Shown: positions 9,501 through 12,459 of the stretch, piece by piece | Position numbering within the stretch: position 1 is the first letter of the stretch | Layout: every line of letters begins with the position of its first letter | Assembly: GCA_964436865.1 (NCBI GenBank) | Contig: CAYTFK010000212.1 | Span: forward strand, 1 to 12,459 | Length of the DNA stretch: 12,459 nucleotides | Reading direction: 5' to 3' | From: JAXGPP01 sp964436865 | GTDB lineage: Bacteria; Planctomycetota; Planctomycetia; Pirellulales; Thermoguttaceae | Notes under the pieces: generated by a model | The model's database searches: none | The model's input: the letters and a program-made list of their open reading frames with translations, nothing else | What the model was told of the DNA's origin: nothing | Program-made: the position numbers and the translations under genes

Positions 9501-9867
9501 CCGCTGACGGCTGTGGCGATCGGACAGTTGACGTGAACGGCTCCGGGGCTTGATCTTGCCCGCTCATCAGCAGTGACGATCCCCCCGAGAAAGGACGAAC
9601 CTGGTCGCGCAAGATGGTTGGCTGCGACCGCTCATGTGGGTCGAATAGGCGCGATCCGAGTGCGTCGTCATCTCGGCTGGGGCCCGCGACGAGACCGGCC
9701 AGCCCCCACGGGGCAATTGGCAGCATCGAACCGGGCGCGGAACGCAACTCCAGTTGCTCGAGCCGATTCTGCCGCTGATAGAGTCTCTTCCATCGCAAGT
9801 TCTTGCGATGACTTTCCTTCCGGCGCTTTCTATCCCTCCGCCACCCGCATGGTAAAAGACTCCCCAT
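1..9867 (-). CDS. Giant cadherin-like/Calx-beta surface protein, C-terminus beyond window
   Basis: This is a 3289-codon open frame with no stop that runs off the left edge. Approximate domains by residue: 1-62 basic N-terminus with RLEQLELR at 35-42 and a hydrophobic stretch at 47-62; 63-297 Pro/Ser/Ala/Asp-rich linker; 298-400 Ig-like; 404-435 two DxDxDG calcium loops; 479-564 choice-of-anchor U type; 566-732 beta-rich domain; 733-2889 twenty-two cadherin-like modules (VLANDTDVD ... DGSFTYTP ... DSFTYRASDG ... VNDPP); 2892-3120 propeller-like; 3123-3250 Calx-beta, then a second one beginning. I chose ATG 9867 because GGAG lies 8 nt upstream, an in-frame TAG precedes it, and the LELR motif follows; ATG 9567 would lose that motif. 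Such modules bind calcium between domains and build long extracellular stalks. The likely role is adhesion, biofilm or cell-surface structure; the ligand is unknown. A pure structural fibre is the main alternative. The family call is strong, the exact role is not. Confidence 0.93.
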   Translation of the reverse strand, partial: MGSLLPCGWRRDRKRRKESHRKNLRWKRLYQRQNRLEQLELRSAPGSMLPIAPWGLAGLVAGPSRDDDALGSRLFDPHERSQPTILRDQVRPFSGGSSLLMSGQDQAPEPFTSTVRSPQPSADTLPLSTVEDAWPNRPIASEISPDVLAALWHSFSTESPSGRRSDSADSPSDAAPADHDTVGGDSAAPAVHDGNDAGTSATRPSAFKEPSRRAPPPLPVWPSGGTAGTSPPDGEHQRAAETPAGANSSSATARSDAADSRSGNPDAGQTSRHDDAGNGGKASDNESRPDTNRLAAPELQSVHWASGPASGQLLIAGSIRANLPAGSEITIEFFELTERPRSRHAEPKRLLGSTTVVQDASRVTSFKALVDAELTPDGRIVAQARLVRGAASPLSEPMAVHHGADADRDGIADDVESLGPFGGDANRDGIRDRHQANVASLPSARGRQFVTLVSGGHALKNAKMSRQSARHVKGVNLPYGLFDFEVVGIAPGGATTVEMLLPEDARPDAYLKQDPESGRLSRFDFDGQTGAVIRGNRITLYLVDGGRGDADGLANGVIVDPGGPGSFSITSLVSNGLDGWTIVESGGSPAGKGSATFEPGPVFDSFVLHEGDSFYVSLERDVVIPQDPGLFRFTYETAFDTSDRDFINDAFEVALVDKQGQPVALPIEAGRDSYFNQTEEEPVATGPWASTGQECVDLDIANLTPGDRYRLILRLVNNDDDTGSQVRLMFNFRPTARDDRFTIGEDQATTFDVLANDTAGPDLEDALTIIGYDATGIPGTLIPVGAAGFEYTPLPNYSGPATFTYTITDGTTGHTDAATVWITVEPINDRPVAADDEGSMYRISEDSSLSIGAAGLLANDSDVEGDPLTARRVTPASHGTAIVNPDGSFVYTPDPNYFGIDSFTYQANDGKADSNLATVTVVVDPVNDVAVHPDSYSVDEDGSITIPASAGVLLNDYDAESDPLTATEFTAPAHGTLLPNADGSFVYTVTDANYHGLDSFTYRAFDGIDYSGPATVTISIMPINDAPVAAADSYPSPQYPEVDEDSPLVVSAPGVLANDTDVEGDQIHAFLVAYQGTGTIDLNEDGSFTYLPVDDFFGTDSFTYRVDDGVADGNIATVTIHISPVPDAPVAASDSYSVAEDTPLAIAAPGVLANDTDADPGQAALLTVEIIAGPPVEHGVLTSSADGSFTFAPALDFYGTTSFTYRASDADGNLSNTATVSITVDPVNDPPAGVDDAYQVDEDGTLMVSAALGLLANDTDVDSPTISVGWVNYGGNGVLEWAADGSFTYEPEDNFHGTDSFTYQPFDGIALGSVRTVAITVEPVNDPPVAHADGYLYIVDAAGLISITAPGVLVNDIDIDGDPLTAQLDQNTPSNAVTLNSDGSFVYAPPAGFGGAESFSYHVSDGTAPGNSVTVTITVDHAPLGINDAYQVDEDGALVVSAAGVLANDEDVDPGDTLQAVDWSTPGHGTLAFNSDGSFTYMPNANYHGPDSFSYRPFDGMTAGNPTTVMITVNSVPDRPEAASDNYYFLVDPSGQFVVAAPGVLANDSDVDLGDMLQAVDWSTPTYGTLDPDDDGSFVYEPPPGFSGVVNVTYKASDGGLESDPATVAITVNHAPDAANDAYTSLEDTPLVVSAPGVLANDVDPGEVPQIVEWGQPAHGTLTPNGDGSFSYSPQPNWFGTDSFTYRIKDEFNESDTATVTITVASVPDPPVAGNNSYSIAEDSVLAVPARGVLVNDTDADPGQTAILTAEIVSGPTHGALDPPLGVDGSFTYRPSPNYYGPDSFTYRARDPDGNLSNVATVSITVTSVNDPPIGYADTYTTYEDVPLVVTAPGVLANDDPTDGPTLRAQKRSSPDSFHGVVTAFSYTGAFTFVPASNWNGTTSFLYRPYDNAGGYGAERTITIIVLPVPDAPVANSDSYSIAEDTTLVVPARGVLVNDTDADPGQTTLLTVDAETVTDPAHGTLDPNSDGSFTYTPDGDWFGTDSFSYRARDPDGILSNTATVYINVNSNNHAPVAAADSYAVDEDQLLIISGPGVLANDDDDDPEDTLRAVQWSTPAHGTLVTNSNGSFTYTPDKDWFGIDSFTYYAADDETTSVAPATVTITVNPVDDPPVVTGECYVFLAGVMSSLTIAAPGVLENDDDIDSPAITIAEVDYSGLGTLAWAADGSFTYTPQAGFVGVESFTYRATDGEALSGEATVTIHVTHAPTAIPDTYTTDEDTPLVIPAVGVLANDYDPDPGETSLLAAERVSPPSHGTLAADLAADGSFVYVPDANWFGTDSFTYQATDGVATCNVVTVTIHVSPVPDAPVAASDSYSVAEDTPLAIAAPGVLANDTDADPGQAALLTVEIIAGPPVEHGVLTSSADGSFTFAPALDFYGTTSFTYRASDADGNLSNTATVSITVDPVNDPPAGVDDAYQVDEDGTLMVSAALGLLANDTDVDSPTISVGWVNYGGNGVLEWAADGSFTYEPEDNFHGTDSFTYQPFDGIALGSVRTVAITVEPVNDPPVAAGNSYTLVEDIPLTIAAPGVLADDTDVDSPTITVAEVHYSGGGMLTWAADGPFTYEPAEDFYGTDSFTYTAFDGQAYSSPATVQFVIEPVNDAPRPDEDSYSVNEDGVLTVAAAEGVLIGDFDVEGAALAALLTHGPADGNLVLNEDGSFTYRPNTNFFGVDSFTYQASDRALLSAPTLVTIVVVGVDDPSIANDDYYSIGEDRMLAVGPNGVLSNDTNLDRDELQAILLTGPDPAHGTLILNTDGSFTFTPQSDWHGAAQFTYRNSDGQTLSNVATVRITVEAINDAPIAVADNFTVSADNMLTVAAPGLLANDTDSEGDTLTAIVVNSPTEGAITAWGGDGSFSYEPRNGFVGLDSFTYQANDGQADSNVITVTIVVSAVKFYVVDSVAGTSFRYQDNGNPIDRAALAAGNGNPRGAASNAAGDRLWVIEGGSGGNVFVYNRDGSIRGSWQAQWLTQPEGLATDGDDLWIVDASAQGCVFFYSGGAARTSGTQAATSSFALAAENASPTGITTDGMTIWISDDGADKVFVYDTTGVLLGSWQLDVANGNAAGITNDPTGSSDDLWTVDRTARTVYRYASAVDRRSSTAPVTASSTFLLGPGNLSPEDIADPTVWISSWPNAQEGVGSSYFRLSRDSSAGSLAVSYCFDEYNSTAQNGTDFAYLPGTSEYDPFGEVTFSDGQTTVDIPVAPTGGFDDTLVEGNETVRIILQSGCSCGCGCGPAAYLLGSPSSATLTITDNDQAPTVRIDSWQNAAEGGTAGYFRLRRDVTATALTVYY
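516..1197 (-). other. Propeller-like (NHL/SMP-30-style) segment of the giant protein
   Basis: Within the giant CDS, residues about 2892-3120 leave the cadherin pattern and show four similar units. Each has an 'SPTGITTDG' type turn, an 'LWIVD' or 'IWISD' strand and a 'VFVYD...GSW' strand; examples are NPRGAASNAAGDRLWVIE, QPEGLATDGDDLWIVD and SPTGITTDGMTIWISD. A fifth partial unit, LSPEDIADP, closes it. This is the usual look of beta-propeller blades in secreted planctomycete proteins. No catalytic residues can be assigned; a binding role is the simplest guess. Confidence 0.7.
2338..2963 (-). repeat. 626-bp perfect direct repeat, copy B (modules 17-18)
   Basis: This is the second copy of the block at 5878-6503, identical base for base. 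The flanks are unrelated between copies: on the low-coordinate side divergence starts at once, and on the high-coordinate side it starts after one mismatch at 2964 and 15 more matching bases. Neighbouring modules 16 and 19 are not duplicated from modules 4 and 7, so the event moved only this two-module unit. Confidence 0.97.
5878..6503 (-). repeat. 626-bp perfect direct repeat, copy A (modules 5-6)
   Basis: Every base from 5878 to 6503 is identical to 2338 to 2963. The match extends a further 15 bases past a single mismatch at 6504 and then ends. It covers essentially two cadherin-like modules, the 'DTDADPGQ' one and the 'DTDVDSPTISVGW' one. The copy-to-copy distance is 3540 bp, which equals 1180 codons, so the reading frame is preserved. 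Confidence 0.97.
8176..8433 (-). other. Choice-of-anchor U type segment of the giant protein
   Basis: Residues about 479-564 read YGLFDFEVVGIAPG, then TTVEMLLPEDARPDAYLK, DPESGRLSRFDFDG, ITLYLVDGGRGDADG and NGVIVDPGGPG. This matches the pattern I know for the choice-of-anchor U family, in which 'VDGGxGDxDxxANGVIxDPGGP' is the hallmark. In other proteins the segment often sits near a C-terminal sorting signal. Here it is near the N-terminus, between two calcium-loop motifs and a beta-rich domain, so an anchoring role is not implied by position. Confidence 0.75.
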
Positions 9868-9869
9868 GG

Positions 9870-9882
9870 CCTCTTCTCCCCC
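9870..9882 (-). promoter_or_regulatory. Ribosome binding site deciding the start of the giant CDS
   Basis: The minus strand reads GGGGGAGAAGAGG immediately before ATG 9867, with GGAG spaced 8 nt from the start codon. An in-frame TAG lies eight codons upstream of the ATG, so no earlier in-frame start is possible. The internal ATG at 9567 has only a G-run about 13 nt upstream and would drop the first 100 residues, including the LELR motif. Confidence 0.75.
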
Positions 9883-10150
9883 TGTTATCCCCTAGTGCAT
9901 CGCGAGGCATTTCCCCGAGTGTTACCGCGCTATCGGACAACGGCCGACAAGAACCATCGCTGAGAGTCGACGGAATGCCGGTCGATTGCAGAAAACACAC
10001 TGAGCGTCGCCCTCTCGATGACAGCGGGGGGCGATTACAGAACCTGGCCGCAATGATGGACGAACCGCGCACCGCGACGCCATCCAGAAACGTCAGCCCG
10101 GCGAAACGAGCCGTCGCGGCACCTGGCATCACCAGCAGCGGAAGAGACTG

Positions 10151-10181
10151 TGGCGCATCCACGTTACTAACCCCTGCGCCA
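10151..10181 (-). other. Possible leader stem-loop
   Basis: TGGCGCA at 10151-10157 pairs perfectly with TGCGCCA at 10175-10181 across a 17-nt loop. It would lie at the 5' end of the proposed leader of the giant gene. No T-run follows on either strand, so it is not a standard intrinsic terminator. Confidence 0.3.
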
Positions 10182-10202
10182 AGAATCATTCATGAAGATG
10201 CT

Positions 10203-10218
10203 TAACCTCTAGCGGTTA
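10203..10218. promoter_or_regulatory. Small palindrome over the candidate -10 region
   Basis: TAACC and GGTTA form a perfect 5-bp inverted repeat around a 6-bp centre, overlapping the proposed -10 element. It could be an operator half-site pair, but a palindrome this short also arises by chance. Confidence 0.2.
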
Positions 10219-10234
10219 TCGCCTACTATGTCAA
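10206..10234 (-). promoter_or_regulatory. Candidate sigma-70-like promoter for the giant gene
   Basis: The minus strand has a perfect TTGACA (10234-10229), 17 bases, then TAGAGG (10211-10206). The -35 is consensus; the -10 is weak, with three of six consensus bases. If used, transcription would begin near 10199 and leave an untranslated leader of about 330 nt before ATG 9867. It would give the giant gene its own promoter despite the co-directional gene upstream. Confidence 0.35.
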
Positions 10235-10370
10235 GTACCCCTTCGCCGCTTTTCTGTTCTGTCCGCTCCTGCCTGCAAGAAGGTGCTGTTGCCCGAAGCG
10301 GGGGGCGATTGCACGCGGCTCCCATGTCCGATTATTCTCACACACTGCCGACAAAAACCCTAGGTCCGCG

Positions 10371-12434
10371 TCAATCGGCAAGCGAAACGGACTTCTCGAT
10401 CGCCCGATCGAAGAAATTCTCGTGGGCACGTACGGCCTCAGCATCTTCGAACAGCACATCGCTGCGATCCGCAATACTGGCAGCGATTGCAGCGCGGTAG
10501 GGAAGATCGGTCCCAAGTTGGACGGCCAGAGCCACGTACTCGTCGTCCGTGCCGGGAACGAGGTGCTCGAGTCCCATCTTGCGATAGCACCCCAAGGCGT
10601 AGCGGCTCACGTGAAATTCGCCGGGCAGAGTGACCAGCGGCACGCCAAACGAGAATATGTCGTAAGACGAAAGACCGGCGCTGTAGTGGGGCGCGTCGAG
10701 CACCACATCGGCTATCGCCACAAGACGGTTGTAGTCGGTCGTCTTCTGAAGCGGGAAAGGAATTACCCGACGCACAGCACTCCCCAGCGTCCGGGTCCAA
10801 CGAGTCTGGAGCATCTGGAAAGTCTGTTCTCGCGGCCCGCGAAGCAATACCAGATACCCCCCGGGATCACCATCGAGAATGCGGGCGATGAGCGGATCGA
10901 AGTCCGGATGCAGTTTAGCCAATCGCTGCGGAAATATATAGCAGGTCCCCCGCTCCGGCAACCCAAGATCGGATCGCCGCGCCGGATGCGGCTTCGGAAC
11001 CCGTGGCTGGTACGTGGGCAGCGTCGACAACCGTACTAGCGTCTCGGTGTAGTGTGCCTCGGACCCGGGTATCTCGATGAGTTCGCTCGACAGGTAGTAG
11101 TCGACGGCGTCGATGCCGCTGGTGACATGGGTCCCCCAGCTCGTGCATTGGACCCGGGCTGCCCGGGCCATGGGCAGCAGGTAGTTGAGCGAGTCAGTCC
11201 CGATTTGCCAGTGGTACAGTACATCACAACCGGCGGCCGCGACCCGTTCGGCGGCCGCGCGGAGCCGGACCGGGAGTGGCACCCACTCGATGTCCATCCG
11301 CTTGATTGCGGCCCGGCAAGTGGGTAATACGGCTGCGGAGCAAAGCACCACCGGCCGGAAACGGGCGTCAAGTCGCTCGATGATTCCTCGGCTGCCGCGC
11401 AAGAAGCCGCCCTCGTGACCCGCAGTCACGAGAAACCCGATCCGCGGCTTGCCCGTTCGCCGGGCGAGCGGATACCGCGGTACGTGAGGCGCAAACAGGG
11501 CCGCGTACTTCTCCTTCAGCCGGCGGTTGTTGCGGCCATGATGCGACAGGTTGAATGGCGGCGGAAAGCCCTGTCGGTCAAGATCTTCCGACGGGATCGA
11601 GGTCTCCGCGGCGAGGCAGGCATCAAGCTGTCTTTCCAGCTCGCGGCGATACTCTTCGATTTCAGCGGTACTTCCAAAAACGGTCGGACAGAGGCGCAGC
11701 GATGCCCATCTCCATAGCGGCTGGCCGGGCTGCAGCCGTGCGGCCTCAGCGTACGCCTGCCGGGCCTCCTCATGACGCTCCAGATCGGCCAACGCATGAC
11801 CAAGATTGCCGCAGGCCTCGGCATACCTCGGTGCGGCCGCCAGTGCCTCGCGATAGCACTCCGCCGCCGCCTCCGGGCGTCGCAAGAACATCCACGCATT
11901 GCCCAGATTGTTGTGCAACTCGGCCCGGCCGGGTTGAACGGCAATCGCGCGACGGTAGAAATCGACCGCCAGGTCGCTTTGCCCTTGTTCATACAACAGG
12001 TTGGCGAAGTTGTACAGTGCGTCCGCATGGTGTGGATTGCATTCCAGCGCCCGCTCAAACATTTCCATCGCCGCAAGCGCATCGCCCAGCTCGTAGAGCA
12101 CAAGGGCCAGGTTGGACATCGCGTCCGCGTAGGACGGATTGATTGCCAGCGCGCGCCTCAACGTCTCTCGGGCGTCGGCCAGACGTCCGGCCGCGCGGAG
12201 CGCCACGCCCAAGTTGTTATGGTACACGGCCTTGCCGGCATCGAGCGCGACGGCCCGGGCGATGTATTCCAGGGCAAGCTCTATCTGTCCCTGCTGTTGA
12301 CGGGCCACGCCCAGCAAGTGCCACGCGCCGGCGTGCTCCGGCTGTCGTTTGACGATACACCGGTAGATCTCCGCGGCGATTTCGATCCGGCCCGCCTGAT
12401 GCTCACGGAGCGCTCTCTGGAACTGGTCCATCAT
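10371..12434 (-). CDS. TPR protein with SPINDLY/O-GlcNAc transferase-like GT41 domain
   Basis: This is a complete 687-residue protein. Residues 3-238 form about seven 34-residue TPRs (for example NNLGVALRAAGRLADARETL). Residues about 290-680 match the bacterial OGT/SPINDLY C-terminal region: PFNLSHHGRNNR (293-304), a Rossmann-like start at RIGFLVTAGHEGG (331-343) with candidate base His340, the VQCTSWGTHVTSGIDAVDYYLSS block (428-450), YIFPQRLAKLHPDF (499-512) with Lys507 at the position of the UDP-contacting lysine of OGT, ADVVLDAPHYSAG (575-587) and GVPLVTLPGE (597-606). The family transfers a sugar from a nucleotide donor to protein Ser/Thr, or to Asn in HMW1C relatives, in the cytoplasm; TPRs select the substrate. 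The donor here is unknown. An in-frame TGA three codons before ATG 12434 fixes the start. The giant surface protein downstream in the same direction is a plausible but unproven substrate. Confidence 0.88.
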   Translation of the reverse strand: MMDQFQRALREHQAGRIEIAAEIYRCIVKRQPEHAGAWHLLGVARQQQGQIELALEYIARAVALDAGKAVYHNNLGVALRAAGRLADARETLRRALAINPSYADAMSNLALVLYELGDALAAMEMFERALECNPHHADALYNFANLLYEQGQSDLAVDFYRRAIAVQPGRAELHNNLGNAWMFLRRPEAAAECYREALAAAPRYAEACGNLGHALADLERHEEARQAYAEAARLQPGQPLWRWASLRLCPTVFGSTAEIEEYRRELERQLDACLAAETSIPSEDLDRQGFPPPFNLSHHGRNNRRLKEKYAALFAPHVPRYPLARRTGKPRIGFLVTAGHEGGFLRGSRGIIERLDARFRPVVLCSAAVLPTCRAAIKRMDIEWVPLPVRLRAAAERVAAAGCDVLYHWQIGTDSLNYLLPMARAARVQCTSWGTHVTSGIDAVDYYLSSELIEIPGSEAHYTETLVRLSTLPTYQPRVPKPHPARRSDLGLPERGTCYIFPQRLAKLHPDFDPLIARILDGDPGGYLVLLRGPREQTFQMLQTRWTRTLGSAVRRVIPFPLQKTTDYNRLVAIADVVLDAPHYSAGLSSYDIFSFGVPLVTLPGEFHVSRYALGCYRKMGLEHLVPGTDDEYVALAVQLGTDLPYRAAIAASIADRSDVLFEDAEAVRAHENFFDRAIEKSVSLAD

Positions 12435-12440
12435 AGCGTG

Positions 12441-12448
12441 TCACCCCC
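12441..12448 (-). promoter_or_regulatory. Ribosome binding site of the GT41 gene
   Basis: The minus strand reads GGGGGTGA, matching the Shine-Dalgarno core GGAGGTGA at seven of eight bases, with 6 nt before ATG 12434. A second ATG follows directly at 12431 and could also be used; the products would differ by one Met. The TGA inside this motif is in frame and could also be the end of an unseen upstream gene. Confidence 0.6.
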
Positions 12449-12459
12449 AGTTTCTGCAT

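Larger units (their letters stand above)
9868..10370. other. Intergenic region between the GT41 and giant-protein genes
   Basis: These 503 bases hold no gene I can support. They contain the promoter candidate, the palindrome, the stem-loop, and two copies of a 14-bp sequence (AATCGCCCCCCGCT on the minus strand at 10310-10297 and 10036-10023). I see no hairpin followed by a T-run after the glycosyltransferase stop codon, so read-through transcription into the giant gene cannot be excluded. Short frames here, such as the minus-strand one from 10189 to 9830, have no convincing start signal or family pattern. Confidence 0.6.

Noticed and set aside
9876..9896. Resemblance to the I-SceI recognition sequence just upstream of the giant gene start
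   Set aside because: The minus strand reads TAGGGGATAACAGGGGGAG, which has an extra G and a different 3' end compared with the real site. It is best explained by the ribosome binding region.
9830..10189. A 119-codon minus-strand frame overlapping the start of the giant CDS by 38 bases
   Set aside because: Its position just after the candidate promoter is suggestive, but it has no good ribosome binding site, no family pattern and an Arg/Gly-rich second half. A regulatory leader peptide is possible but unsupported.
9573..10205. A 210-codon plus-strand frame across the intergenic region
   Set aside because: It runs antisense through the N-terminus of the giant CDS. Its product is Arg/Pro/Ser-rich with no recognisable domain, typical of a G+C-rich shadow frame.
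10235..10370. An intrinsic terminator after the GT41 gene
   Set aside because: Only a 4-bp stem (CCCG-CTT-CGGG) and an isolated run of five T are present, and they are not adjacent, so no terminator can be supported.
10226..10516. A 96-codon minus-strand frame over the end of the GT41 gene
   Set aside because: It overlaps the well-supported C-terminus of the glycosyltransferase in another frame and has no independent support.

Overview
The window comes from a G+C-rich bacterium, most likely a member of the Planctomycetota. The reasons are a giant multidomain surface protein with a long basic N-terminus carrying an LE-x-LELR motif, a 'choice-of-anchor U' type segment, cadherin-like and Calx-beta modules, and a neighbouring TPR/SPINDLY-type GT41 glycosyltransferase. 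This assignment is an inference from protein style; there is no rRNA or taxonomic marker here.

Layout. Both convincing genes lie on the minus strand. At the right end, 12434 to 10371 encodes a complete 687-residue protein with about seven TPRs followed by an O-GlcNAc-transferase-like (GT41) catalytic region. A gap of about 500 bases (10370 to 9868) follows. It holds a TTGACA-type promoter candidate, a small palindrome, a stem-loop and a pair of 14-bp repeats, but no gene I can support. From 9867 to the left edge, one uninterrupted reading frame of 3289 codons encodes a giant secreted or surface protein that continues outside the window. I checked its frame at the N-terminus, at every cadherin-like module and at the left edge; it stays in register with no stop. 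Its order is: extended N-terminal export-type sequence, low-complexity linker, Ig-like domain, two calcium-loop motifs, choice-of-anchor U segment, a beta-rich domain, 22 cadherin-like modules of about 98 residues, a four-bladed propeller-like segment, one complete Calx-beta domain with an odd Cys cluster, and the beginning of a second Calx-beta domain.

How the parts may work together. The giant protein looks like a calcium-stiffened adhesin or cell-surface fibre. The GT41 enzyme upstream in the same orientation could glycosylate it, as HMW1C does for HMW1A in Haemophilus, but this pairing is inferred from proximity only. The most striking direct observation is a perfect 626-bp duplication inside the adhesin gene, with copies 3540 bp apart. 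It copies two whole modules without a single mismatch while all other modules have diverged, so it is either a very recent recombination or conversion event or an assembly artefact.
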